This document shows positions 7,611 through 15,589 of a stretch of 43,813 bases of DNA, in pieces (positions within the stretch are counted from its first letter, which is position 1; each line of letters starts with the position of its first letter). Position numbers and translations under genes: made by a program. The notes under the pieces were generated by a model. That model was not told where the DNA came from, ran no database searches, and worked only from the letters and a program-made list of their open reading frames with translations. The stretch spans positions 1 through 43,813 of the forward strand of contig JAIRYK010000007.1 of NCBI GenBank assembly GCA_031267795.1, written 5' to 3'. The DNA comes from Candidatus Endomicrobiellum devescovinae. GTDB lineage: Bacteria; Elusimicrobiota; Endomicrobiia; Endomicrobiales; Endomicrobiaceae.

Positions 7611-9824
7611 ATGCCTAAATATTTAGTTATAGTTGAGTCTCCTGCAAAAGAAAAAACTATATCCAAAATTTTGGGAAAAGACTTTAAGGTTAAAAGTTCT
7701 TATGGTCATATAAGAGATTTGCCTAAAAGCAAACTTGGAATAGATATAGAAAATAATTTTGAGCCGACATATACTAACATGCCTAAAGCTAAAAAGGTTA
7801 TATCTGACTTAAAGAAAGAAGCAGATAAAGCCGATGTAGTCTATTTAGCCACAGATTTTGACCGCGAGGGAGAAGCCATTGCTTGGCATTTAAAGGAAGC
7901 TTTAAAACTCTCGGATTCAAAAATTTCAAGAATAACATTTCATGAAATTACGCCTGAAGCCATATTAGATTCTGTAAAACATCCAAGAAGTTTAGATATG
8001 GGTCTTGTAAACAGCCAGCAGGCACGCAGATTACTAGACAGGCTTGTAGGTTATAAACTTTCTCCTCTTTTGTGGAAAAAAATAAAAATAGGACTTTCTG
8101 CAGGCAGAGTACAGTCTGTAGCGGTAATGCTTGTATGCGATAGGGAAGAAGAAATTAAAAGATTTATCCCAGTTGAATATTGGAGCATTGAAGCAGAACT
8201 TGCAAAAACAGATAAAGATGCTTTGCCTTTTAAAGCCATGTTAGCAGCTAAAGGCGATGTAAAATTTGAGAAATTATCTATAAAAACAAAAGAAGAAGCT
8301 GAGAAAATACTAATTGACTTAAAAGAAGCTAAATACATCGTAAAGTCTGTTGAAACAAAACAGCGCAGACGATCCCCATATGCTCCATACACAACCTCTA
8401 CTTTGCAGCAAGATGCTTCCAGACGTTTGGGTTTTTCTCCTTCAAGAACAATGGCAATAGCTCAAAAACTTTACGAAGGAGTTCATATCGGAGGAAGCAC
8501 AGAAATAGGTCTTATAACATATATGAGAACAGATTCTTTAAACATAGCAAAGAGTGCTCAAGCAGAAGCGTTAAAATTTATAGAATCTTCTTATGGAAAA
8601 GAATTTCTTCCTAAAACAGCAAGAGTTTATAAAACAAAATCTAAAAATGCTCAAGAAGCGCACGAAGCCATAAGACCAACTTCTCCAAAAAGAATTCCGT
8701 CGGAAATAAAGCAGTATCTAACGCCTGAAGAATTTAAACTGTACGATTTAATATGGAAAAGATTTACTGCAAGCCAAATGACTGATGCTGTATATAGCAT
8801 TATAATAGCTGAAATTTCAGCAAAAGATTATATATTCAGAGCTTCTGGAAGTTCACTTATATTTGACGGATTTATGAAAGTTTACAACATAGATGATGAT
8901 GAAAAAGAAACAAAACTTCCGCCTCTTACGGAACAGGAAATTTTAAACCTTTTGCAGATAATACCTCAGCAACATTTTACAGAACCACCTCCGCGTTACA
9001 ACGAAGCAAGTTTAATTAAAGCGTTAGAAGAACATGGAATAGGAAGACCGTCCACATACGCTCCTACAATTAAAACTATTCTTGATAGACTATATGTACG
9101 TCTTGACACTAAAAAATTTATTCCCACTAATCTTGGCATTGTTGTAAACGACGTTCTAAAAAATCACTTTGGAAACATCGTAAATGTTGAATTTACCGCA
9201 AATGTTGAGGAAAAACTTGACGATATAGCTGAAGATAAGGCTAAATGGCAGGACGTTTTAAAAGACTTTTATACGCCGTTTGATAAGAACCTAGAAGATG
9301 CAGAGAAAAATCTACAAAGACAAAAAATACAGCCTCAAATGTCTTCTGAAATATGTCCAAACTGCGGGAAGCCTATGGTTATCAGAGATTCCAGAAGCGG
9401 GCAGTTTCTGGGGTGTTCCGGATACCCAGAATGCAAAACCACAATATCTCTGGATAAAAATGGCAAAAAAATAGATGGTCCGCAGGAAACAGATATGAAA
9501 TGCGACAAATGCACAAGCCCTTTGCTTAAAAAGGTCGGTTTTAGAGGGAAACAATACCTTATATGCAAAAATGAAGAATGTAAAGCCACGTATAATATAG
9601 ATAAAAACGGCAACAAAGTAATAAAACCTGCTCCTGAACATACTGGCATAAAGTGTGAAAAATGTGGTTCTGAAATGCTTAAAAGAATAGGCAAAAGAGG
9701 ACCATTCCTCACTTGTTCGGCATTCCCAAAATGTAGGAATTTACAATGGATACCAAAAGCTCCGAAAGAAGAAGCAGCGACGAAGTCCAAAAAAATGTTG
9801 AAAAAGAAAATTCAGAGAAAATAA
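7611..9824 (+). CDS. topA: DNA topoisomerase I
   Basis: Type IA topoisomerase that relaxes negative supercoils. TOPRIM domain with catalytic Glu9 (IVESPAKEKTI) and DFDREGE at residues 82-88; the active-site tyrosine is Y304 in ITYMRTDS. Three C-terminal four-cysteine zinc ribbons follow after residue 580 (CPNCGKP, CDKCTSP, CEKCGSE, each closed by CxxxxxC-type pairs), then a Lys-rich tail. Length 737 is normal. AAGGAG precedes the ATG at the usual distance. Its last 79 nt overlap the start of the downstream recombinase in another frame. Confidence 0.97.
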   Translation: MPKYLVIVESPAKEKTISKILGKDFKVKSSYGHIRDLPKSKLGIDIENNFEPTYTNMPKAKKVISDLKKEADKADVVYLATDFDREGEAIAWHLKEALKLSDSKISRITFHEITPEAILDSVKHPRSLDMGLVNSQQARRLLDRLVGYKLSPLLWKKIKIGLSAGRVQSVAVMLVCDREEEIKRFIPVEYWSIEAELAKTDKDALPFKAMLAAKGDVKFEKLSIKTKEEAEKILIDLKEAKYIVKSVETKQRRRSPYAPYTTSTLQQDASRRLGFSPSRTMAIAQKLYEGVHIGGSTEIGLITYMRTDSLNIAKSAQAEALKFIESSYGKEFLPKTARVYKTKSKNAQEAHEAIRPTSPKRIPSEIKQYLTPEEFKLYDLIWKRFTASQMTDAVYSIIIAEISAKDYIFRASGSSLIFDGFMKVYNIDDDEKETKLPPLTEQEILNLLQIIPQQHFTEPPPRYNEASLIKALEEHGIGRPSTYAPTIKTILDRLYVRLDTKKFIPTNLGIVVNDVLKNHFGNIVNVEFTANVEEKLDDIAEDKAKWQDVLKDFYTPFDKNLEDAEKNLQRQKIQPQMSSEICPNCGKPMVIRDSRSGQFLGCSGYPECKTTISLDKNGKKIDGPQETDMKCDKCTSPLLKKVGFRGKQYLICKNEECKATYNIDKNGNKVIKPAPEHTGIKCEKCGSEMLKRIGKRGPFLTCSAFPKCRNLQWIPKAPKEEAATKSKKMLKKKIQRK

Positions 9825-10681
9825 ATTCTTTTGTAAAATATCTTAAAGCCGAGAGAAATTTTTCCAAACACACTTTAAGAGCTTATACAAGAGATGTGCT
9901 TGACTTTGCTATGTTTTTGAAAAATAAAGAATTGCTTTTATCAAATACTAGCAAATATGACGTACGCTCATTTTTTGAAGAAATCAGCAATAAAGAATTA
10001 AGCAAAGCTGCTCTTTCCAGAAAGTTTACGACACTACGCAGTTTCTATAAGTTTTTGATAATAAACAAAGTTATAAAACAAAGCCCTATGCAAAACATGT
10101 CTGGAATAAAAAAAGATAAAAAAATGCCTTTATTCCTGACAGAAACAGAAATGCAACAGCTTTTGAGTTTAGAAAATGTAAAACTTCGCGACAGAGCTAT
10201 GATTGAATTTCTTTATTCATGCGGACTTAGAATAGAAGAACTAATGAGCTTAAACATAAAAAATGTAGATTTTATATCAAATACTGTCACAGTGGTTGGA
10301 AAAGGCAACAAAGAGAGAATCGTCCCTATAGGAAATAAGTGCATTGAAGCAATATTAAACTATGTAAAAGAACGCCGCGAAGCAGGGCTTCCGTACGATA
10401 TAAACTCGCCGATGTTTTTAAACGATCGCGCTACAAGGATGGATCAAAGGACGGCAAGGCGAATAGTACATAGATTATTTATTAAGGCAGGCATTTTAAA
10501 GAAAGCAAGTCCTCATACTTTAAGACATACATTTGCAACACATATTTTGGATAGAGGCTGCGATATAAGAAGCGTACAAGAAATGCTCGGACATAAGAAT
10601 CTTTCTACAACACAGATCTACACTCATGTTACAATAGAAAGTTTGAAGAAAATATATAAAAAGACACACCCTCGCAAATAG
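9746..10681 (+). CDS. XerC/XerD-type tyrosine recombinase
   Basis: Site-specific recombinase probably resolving chromosome dimers at dif. It has an N-terminal SAM-like core-binding domain (residues 26-115) and a catalytic domain with Arg162 (CGLRIEE), His257-x-x-Arg260 (HTLRHTFATHIL), His283 (LGHKNLSTTQ) and the nucleophile Tyr292 (IYTHVT). Length 311 fits XerC/XerD; I cannot separate the two, and it may be the only Xer protein. The ATG at 9746 lies inside topA and has AGGA 7 nt upstream. No ATG, GTG or TTG start is visible in this frame between it and the conserved domain, so I kept the long overlap. Confidence 0.9.
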   Translation: MDTKSSERRSSDEVQKNVEKENSEKINSFVKYLKAERNFSKHTLRAYTRDVLDFAMFLKNKELLLSNTSKYDVRSFFEEISNKELSKAALSRKFTTLRSFYKFLIINKVIKQSPMQNMSGIKKDKKMPLFLTETEMQQLLSLENVKLRDRAMIEFLYSCGLRIEELMSLNIKNVDFISNTVTVVGKGNKERIVPIGNKCIEAILNYVKERREAGLPYDINSPMFLNDRATRMDQRTARRIVHRLFIKAGILKKASPHTLRHTFATHILDRGCDIRSVQEMLGHKNLSTTQIYTHVTIESLKKIYKKTHPRK

Positions 10682-10717
10682 CCTGAACCACAATCTTAGG
10701 ATATAAAGAATAAATTT

Positions 10718-11620
10718 ATGACAGAAAAAGATTATTTTCAACTTTTAATGGAAGAAACTGGCTGCAAACGTTCTGAAGCAGAACTTGCACTTTCTCTTTC
10801 AAATAACAATCTTGAAAAAGCTATTATAGCAATAGGTTTTATCTTAAAATTTATCACAACATTTAAAATAAAGATAATTTTTCCGAAAGAAAACATATAT
10901 GGGCTTATGCATATAGTTATAAATATGAAAACGTCAGAGATTGTGCGTTTCAGCATAACCTTTTCTCGCAATCCAGCAATATATGAAATTGCCACAAGTA
11001 TGGACTGGTTTTCATATGAAAAAGCTATTTTTTCAGCTCGTTTAAATTCTGGAGCTATGGAAATATATACTAAAGAAACAGAAGAAAATTTAAAAATTTA
11101 TATTCAAAAAGTTTTAAAAGAAGCTATTATTATTTCCCCAGAAGAAATTTCTTCAATAATGAAAAACTTTTTTTATCCTACCGAAGTGTTTATAGAAATT
11201 GAAAATGAAGAATTAAATTTAACTCAATTTAAAAAACTTCCCGACTATAACTTAAAACAGAATTCTATATCATCTCTGGATTATGATTTAGGATTTATAG
11301 AGCTTGACGTCAAAATATTAAAAGATAACAATGGAAAACCTGTAAAAAAAATTGTTGAAGGAGACACAGTATTGTCAACAATAATAGATGAGAGAGACTT
11401 AACGCATTATATTGCACACTTGATAGGAGGGATAGAAGACGGCAATATGTATCCAGTTCCCGCCATAGTTAAAAAAGTTGCTTACAAGAACGATGACTTT
11501 GAAGTCTATTTAAACTATACCCCTTCCATAATTGGCTTAGCAAAAGTTAAAAGCGATACAAAAATAAAAGTTTTAGAGCCAAAACATCAGCTTTGGTGGA
11601 AAAAAATATTACCTTGGTAA
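10718..11620 (+). CDS. hypothetical protein with UBA/TS-N-like N-terminus
   Basis: A 300-residue protein I do not recognise as a named family. Residues 8-40 (EETGCKRSEAELALSLSNNN) resemble the three-helix UBA/TS-N fold seen in EF-Ts and NAC-alpha, where a conserved Gly-Cys follows the first helix. The rest is mixed alpha/beta and rich in Lys, Ile and Glu, without signal peptide or clear membrane span. It ends in a Trp-rich tail (QLWWKKILPW). The start has only a weak, distant AGGA. It sits 36 nt after the recombinase on the same strand and faces the DUF3089 gene tail to tail. Coding style matches its neighbours, so it is probably a resident gene. Confidence 0.75.
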   Translation: MTEKDYFQLLMEETGCKRSEAELALSLSNNNLEKAIIAIGFILKFITTFKIKIIFPKENIYGLMHIVINMKTSEIVRFSITFSRNPAIYEIATSMDWFSYEKAIFSARLNSGAMEIYTKETEENLKIYIQKVLKEAIIISPEEISSIMKNFFYPTEVFIEIENEELNLTQFKKLPDYNLKQNSISSLDYDLGFIELDVKILKDNNGKPVKKIVEGDTVLSTIIDERDLTHYIAHLIGGIEDGNMYPVPAIVKKVAYKNDDFEVYLNYTPSIIGLAKVKSDTKIKVLEPKHQLWWKKILPW

Positions 11621-11635
11621 TTAAAATTTTTTAAT

Positions 11636-12721
11636 TTAACGCTTTAAAATTTTAAAGTACTCTTCTACTCTATCTTGAGCATTTTTACGGAGATTGTAGT
11701 AATATAGAGGAATGTCGTTCTCGTGGAAGATACCTAATGGAAAATATGACCTAGAAGCCTTAGGAGAACTCCACTCTTCGCGATTTACTGTAGAGCAAAT
11801 AATAACTCCTTGTTTATAATCTATTTTTGCGTCTGCGATATGCTCATATTTTTTCGCTTTTCCTTTATCAATATATAGAGAACCTAAGTTTTCTTCTTTT
11901 GATGCATATTCTTCTGTTGTTTTCCATGAGAGAGGATTGATAATAACTGCGTCGTTTGGAACGGCTAAAGGATTTTTTCCATCTATTTCAGGAGCTTCGG
12001 TATTGTAACATATAACCACGCCCAAGTCTTTTTCATTCTTTGCAGGTTTAACATGAGGGTTCATCGCATAGTACGCTTTGTTTAGTGGAGCGCCTATTGC
12101 ATAGGCGACTATCATTCTTTTGTAAACCTCTGGATTTGATTTCATATAATCTGACAAAATTTCCGCTATTAGAATAGAACCTTGAGAATGCCCTGCTAAA
12201 ATAAACGGTCTTCCGTCATTTAAAATTTTAATGTAATAATCAAAAGCGGCAATTATATCGGTTTTTGGAACGCCTTGAAAATAAGCATGCCCTAATTTAA
12301 ATCCAACTTTTATCACAAAAGAAGCATCTAGCTGTCTATAATAAGGTGCAAAAATATTCCCTGATGTTTCAAAAGCAGAAGCCCGAAATTTTAAATAATA
12401 ATTAGCTCCGTCTCTCATTTCTTTATTATTTATGTCACATATCGGATACTCCCCATTTGCTCTCCAAGCGGTAGGATATATAAAAAACACATCTACTTTC
12501 TGTTTTAATTCTTCTTGTTTAGGAAGCGCAAGCCAATTATTAACATCAGAATAATCTGTTGGAGCTATTTTATCTCCGCCGACAGGGATATAAACATAAC
12601 CCCTGCCTTTACTTAATGACGACGACTCTTTTTCAGTTTTGTTACTTGCGGCATTCAAGTTAAAAGATAAAAGCAATAAAAAACAAACTGTAGAAAAAAT
12701 CACTTTATTTTTAGTAAACAT
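11636..12721 (-). CDS. secreted DUF3089 family lipase-like protein
   Basis: A 361-residue protein with a signal peptide (hydrophobic residues 8-24, likely cut near SFNLNA), so periplasmic or exported. The DUF3089 pattern is visible: VDVFFIYPTAW near residue 75, FAPYYRQ, and the alpha/beta-hydrolase nucleophile elbow GHSQG (ILAGHSQGSILIAEIL). The family is annotated from the fold as serine esterases or lipases; the substrate is not known. GGGAGG precedes the ATG. It is monocistronic as far as seen; the toxin-antitoxin patch upstream has the same orientation. Confidence 0.85.
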   Translation of the reverse strand: MFTKNKVIFSTVCFLLLLSFNLNAASNKTEKESSSLSKGRGYVYIPVGGDKIAPTDYSDVNNWLALPKQEELKQKVDVFFIYPTAWRANGEYPICDINNKEMRDGANYYLKFRASAFETSGNIFAPYYRQLDASFVIKVGFKLGHAYFQGVPKTDIIAAFDYYIKILNDGRPFILAGHSQGSILIAEILSDYMKSNPEVYKRMIVAYAIGAPLNKAYYAMNPHVKPAKNEKDLGVVICYNTEAPEIDGKNPLAVPNDAVIINPLSWKTTEEYASKEENLGSLYIDKGKAKKYEHIADAKIDYKQGVIICSTVNREEWSSPKASRSYFPLGIFHENDIPLYYYNLRKNAQDRVEEYFKILKR

Positions 12722-12803
12722 GCTTGCCTCCCTGAAGATGAGTTGATTATATATAAATTCTTATTATTTGTAAGCATTTTGTAAGAAAACCTGTGTGAAT
12801 TGG

Positions 12804-12989
12804 CTATTTTACTACGCTTAATCTAACGTCCTTCCCTAAATTATGCGCAAGTGATATTACTGTATTAAATGAAGGATTAGACTGCTTTGTTATTGCCGTC
12901 TTTAATTGGCAAGCCTTTATCGTCAAGTTTAGGGACTTATAGCTTTCGCAGATATAATACCTCTCGCCTTTCTTTGTTAGGTATGCCAT
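12804..12989 (-). pseudogene. antitoxin-like fragment (partial duplicate of the adjacent gene)
   Basis: An open frame of 61 residues begins 7 nt after the antitoxin stop. Its last ~24 residues (NPSFNTVISLAHNLG..) repeat the antitoxin's C-terminus (NPSFCTIVSLAHNLG..), with clear similarity also at DNA level. The first ~35 residues (MAYLTKKGERYYICESYK) are unrelated to the antitoxin and look more like the start of an integrase or transposase. The helix-turn-helix is not present. Most likely a recombined remnant of a second toxin-antitoxin or integrase gene; a small functional protein cannot be excluded. Confidence 0.5.
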
Positions 12990-12996
12990 TATATTC

Positions 12997-13353
12997 TTAT
13001 CTTACCGTTGCGTTTAATCTAAAGTCCATTCCCAAATTGTGCGCAAGCGATACAATTGTACAAAACGATGGATTAGCCTTTCTTGATAATTTGTAAATGC
13101 TTGTTCTGTCAATCCCTGTATTTTTTGCAAGTTTGGAAACATTTCCCTCCGCTTTTGCAACAATCTTTAACCCCTCTAAAAATAACGCTACGTCCTTTGT
13201 CTTGTTATACTCTTTTATTACGTGCTTTTTGTAACTCTTCAATTCATCAGGATGTTTCTTTAAGAAATTTGCGTAATACTCTGCAAAATCTTCTTTCGGA
13301 ATTTTTACGTCTTCAAGAGTTATTTCTAAATCAATTTTCTCTCTCTTTTTCAT
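12997..13353 (-). CDS. HigA-type antitoxin (addiction module antidote, HTH)
   Basis: A 118-residue DNA-binding antitoxin of the 'probable addiction module antidote' family. The C-terminal half carries a Cro/C1-like helix-turn-helix (GNVSKLAKNTGIDRTSIYKL) followed by the family tail NPSFCTIVSLAHNLGMDFRL. Its ATG overlaps the toxin stop by 4 nt (ATGA), the usual coupling in such pairs, and GGAGG lies about 10 nt upstream inside the toxin gene. It should neutralise the toxin and repress the shared promoter. The toxin comes first, as in HigBA. Confidence 0.85.
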   Translation of the reverse strand: MKKREKIDLEITLEDVKIPKEDFAEYYANFLKKHPDELKSYKKHVIKEYNKTKDVALFLEGLKIVAKAEGNVSKLAKNTGIDRTSIYKLSRKANPSFCTIVSLAHNLGMDFRLNATVR

Positions 13354-13655
13354 TTTTTGTTTGCCTCCATAAATCGTTTTATTTTTATTGCTTTCTCTAT
13401 ATCTTCACGTTGGCTTTTCTTATCCGCTCCACCCCACAAAATCAAATAAAAACAATCATTTTCTTTTACAAGGTATATCCTTATTCCTGCTCCAAAATGT
13501 ATTTTAATTTCTGTTATGCCAGCTCTTAGGGCTTTTAAACTTGACGTGTTGCCTTGACTAATCTTATTTACAGCGTCTATTATTTCTCTACGTGCTTCTT
13601 TTGTTTGTTTTTCAAACCATTTTTTAAAAATCGGCAAAAACTTAACTGTTATCAT
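13350..13655 (-). CDS. RelE/HigB-superfamily toxin (Gp49-like)
   Basis: A 101-residue protein of the phage-derived Gp49-like/HigB family, ribosome-dependent mRNA interferases in characterised members. Visible family pattern: FKKWFEKQTKEARREI, then GITEIKIHFGAGIRIYLV, then the glycine-rich ILWGGADKKSQREDIEKA near the end. I chose the ATG at 13655: AAAGGA sits at proper distance, and the longer start at 13682 would lie at or before the predicted transcription start. It is translationally coupled to the antitoxin. Confidence 0.85.
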   Translation of the reverse strand: MITVKFLPIFKKWFEKQTKEARREIIDAVNKISQGNTSSLKALRAGITEIKIHFGAGIRIYLVKENDCFYLILWGGADKKSQREDIEKAIKIKRFMEANKK

Positions 13656-13683
13656 TATTTTTTCCTTTCCATCGCTTTCCATT

Positions 13684-13712
13684 ATTGTTGCATATATTCA
13701 ACAATTTGTCAA
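13684..13712 (-). promoter_or_regulatory. toxin-antitoxin promoter with operator-like inverted repeat
   Basis: On the minus strand TTGACA (13707-13712) is followed after 17 nt by AACAAT (13684-13689, 4 of 6 bases). The perfect inverted repeat ATTGTTG-N8-CAACAAT (13684-13705) covers the spacer and the -10. This is where the HTH antitoxin would be expected to bind for autoregulation. The inverted repeat is seen directly; its role is inferred. Confidence 0.5.
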
Positions 13713-13728
13713 TATTAATTTCTCTTTT

Positions 13729-14076
13729 CTATTCTTCAATTTGGATTTCGCTATTAGTTTCATTTTCAGCAATAATTTTAACAAGTTTCTGTTCATAAAA
13801 TTTTGAGCGACTTAGCCAACCACTTTTATCATTTCCCCCAACCAAAATACAACCTTGAGAGTCTTTGTAACTGTTGCCTGCGTGTATCCTTATTGCTGTC
13901 CTTCCCAAAACAGAAAGAAGCTCTGGAAGTATCCTACGAAATTTTGGACACACAAGCACCAAAATAACCGAAGAGTATATACAGACTTTAAGCAACACGA
14001 GCATTTTAACATGGGAGATTACATAAAGATTGATATAAAAAAGCCGAAGTAAAGGCTGTAAGTGATTTGTAAGCAA
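13729..14076 (-). pseudogene. DUF5675-like remnant, N-terminus degraded
   Basis: The last ~80 residues fit the phage-associated DUF5675 family: PKFRRILPELLSVLGRTAIR, then IHAGNSYKDSQGCILVGG, then KSGWLSRSKFYEQKL. The family normally has a conserved N-terminal part, with Leu-Glu-Asp motifs and a 'GTY' turn, which is absent here. The first ~30 residues look like non-coding sequence read by chance, and no ribosome-binding site is seen. Probably a decayed prophage-type gene; a shortened functional form is less likely. Confidence 0.4.
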
Positions 14077-14213
14077 GAGATGGATATTTTTAGTAAATTT
14101 GGTTTCGTTTGTCTGTGTTGAAATGTTAGTTTTTTACCGTCTTAGAAACAAGAACTTCTGATATATCGTCAATATTATAAAATTACTAAAATCGCCATTA
14201 TTGTGAATTTACA

Positions 14214-15581
14214 TTAATTTCTTATTATTTTACTTGCTTGCTCCAATGTTTCTGCTCCAAATATTTCTATTTTACCTTTATAAGACAAATTTTTTAAATT
14301 ACCTTTTGGAATTATAGTTTTTTTAAATCCTAATTTTTCGGCTTCAGAAATACGTTCAGCAGCCAAAGCCACTGAACGAACTTCTCCTGAAAGTCCGACC
14401 TCTCCAAAAACAACAATATCTTTAGGACAGATAAAATTAGAATTTGCCGAAGCTATTGCGCATGCGGCAGCCAAATCTACGGAAGTTTCTTTAATTTTCA
14501 CGCCTCCTACAATATTTACAAAAACATCTTGCATTTCAAGAGGCAATGCTAACTTTTTTTCCAAAACAGCTATAAGTATTATTATACGATTTGCGTCATA
14601 TCCAGAGACCATTCTGCGAGGCATGCCAAAAGACGTTCTTGCAGTTAAAGCTTGAACTTCCAAAAGTATAGGTCTTGTTCCCTCCATAGCGACGGTTACA
14701 ACATTACCTGCCGCATTAGTTGTACGTTCTCCTAAAAAAATTAAAGATGGGTTAGAAACTTCTTTTAGTCCTGAAGAGTTCATTTCAAAAATACCAATTT
14801 CGCTTGTAGGTCCAAATCTGTTTTTATAAGCTCTTAAAATCCTATAAGTATGCTGACGTTCATTTTCAAAATATAGAACTGTATCTACTATATGCTCTAA
14901 AACTCTAGGACCTGCTAAATCTCCGTCTTTTGTAACATGACCTAAAATAAATACGGTAATATTTTTGGATTTGGCTATTTTAAGAAGTTCGGCAGCAGTT
15001 TCCCTAACCTGACCTACAGTTCCAGGAGCACTCGCAAGCTCGGGATGGTATGTTGTCTGTATTGAGTCTATTATTAAAAATTTAGGTTCTATTTTGTTGA
15101 CAGCATCTATAATATTTTGCAGATTTGTTTCAGAAGCTAAAAATATGTTCTCTTTTTTTACTTTAAGGCGCTCTGCTCTGGACTTTACTTGAGAAAGAGA
15201 TTCCTCGCCAGATATGTAAAGAACAGTTCCTTGCTCGCTTAAAGAGCTTGAAATATGTAACATTAATGTGGACTTGCCAATACCAGGCGATCCCCCAAGC
15301 AATATTAAAGATCCCGGCACTACACCGCCGCCTATCATATTGTCAAATTCTATTATATTTGTTTGGTATCTGGAAAAGTCTTTAACTGAAATTTCGTTAA
15401 GTTTTAAAACTTCAGAAGAAAACCCTGTCAACTGCTTTGCATTGGAAGAAATTTTAGGCGATACGGAAAATTTTTCTTCCGTGAAACTATTCCAAGCTCC
15501 ACAAGAAGGACATTTGCCAAGCCACTGAACTGACTCATAACCGCACTGTTGACACAAAAATTTAGTTTTTTGTTTTTTCAT
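14214..15581 (-). CDS. radA: DNA repair protein RadA
   Basis: RadA is a RecA-like branch-migration helicase for recombinational repair and transformation. It has a four-cysteine zinc finger (C10, C13, C24, C27), Walker A GGSPGIGKST at residues 96-105, the RadA-specific KNRFG motif near residue 256, and a C-terminal Lon-protease-like domain. Length 455 is standard. It is the last gene of the rpsF operon, 8 nt after mlaD, without a clear Shine-Dalgarno of its own, so it is probably translated by coupling. Together with dprA it suggests that DNA uptake and recombination are maintained. Confidence 0.95.
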   Translation of the reverse strand: MKKQKTKFLCQQCGYESVQWLGKCPSCGAWNSFTEEKFSVSPKISSNAKQLTGFSSEVLKLNEISVKDFSRYQTNIIEFDNMIGGGVVPGSLILLGGSPGIGKSTLMLHISSSLSEQGTVLYISGEESLSQVKSRAERLKVKKENIFLASETNLQNIIDAVNKIEPKFLIIDSIQTTYHPELASAPGTVGQVRETAAELLKIAKSKNITVFILGHVTKDGDLAGPRVLEHIVDTVLYFENERQHTYRILRAYKNRFGPTSEIGIFEMNSSGLKEVSNPSLIFLGERTTNAAGNVVTVAMEGTRPILLEVQALTARTSFGMPRRMVSGYDANRIIILIAVLEKKLALPLEMQDVFVNIVGGVKIKETSVDLAAACAIASANSNFICPKDIVVFGEVGLSGEVRSVALAAERISEAEKLGFKKTIIPKGNLKNLSYKGKIEIFGAETLEQASKIIRN

Positions 15582-15589
15582 AAAACTAT

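Noticed and set aside
11619-11656. A/T-only palindromes between the convergent genes at 11.6 kb
   Set aside because: Such sequences are frequent in AT-rich DNA and the stems would be weak, so I do not call a terminator.
13855-14052. Plus-strand ORF of 65 residues
   Set aside because: Antisense to the DUF5675-like remnant, which has recognisable family motifs on the minus strand; no ribosome-binding site.
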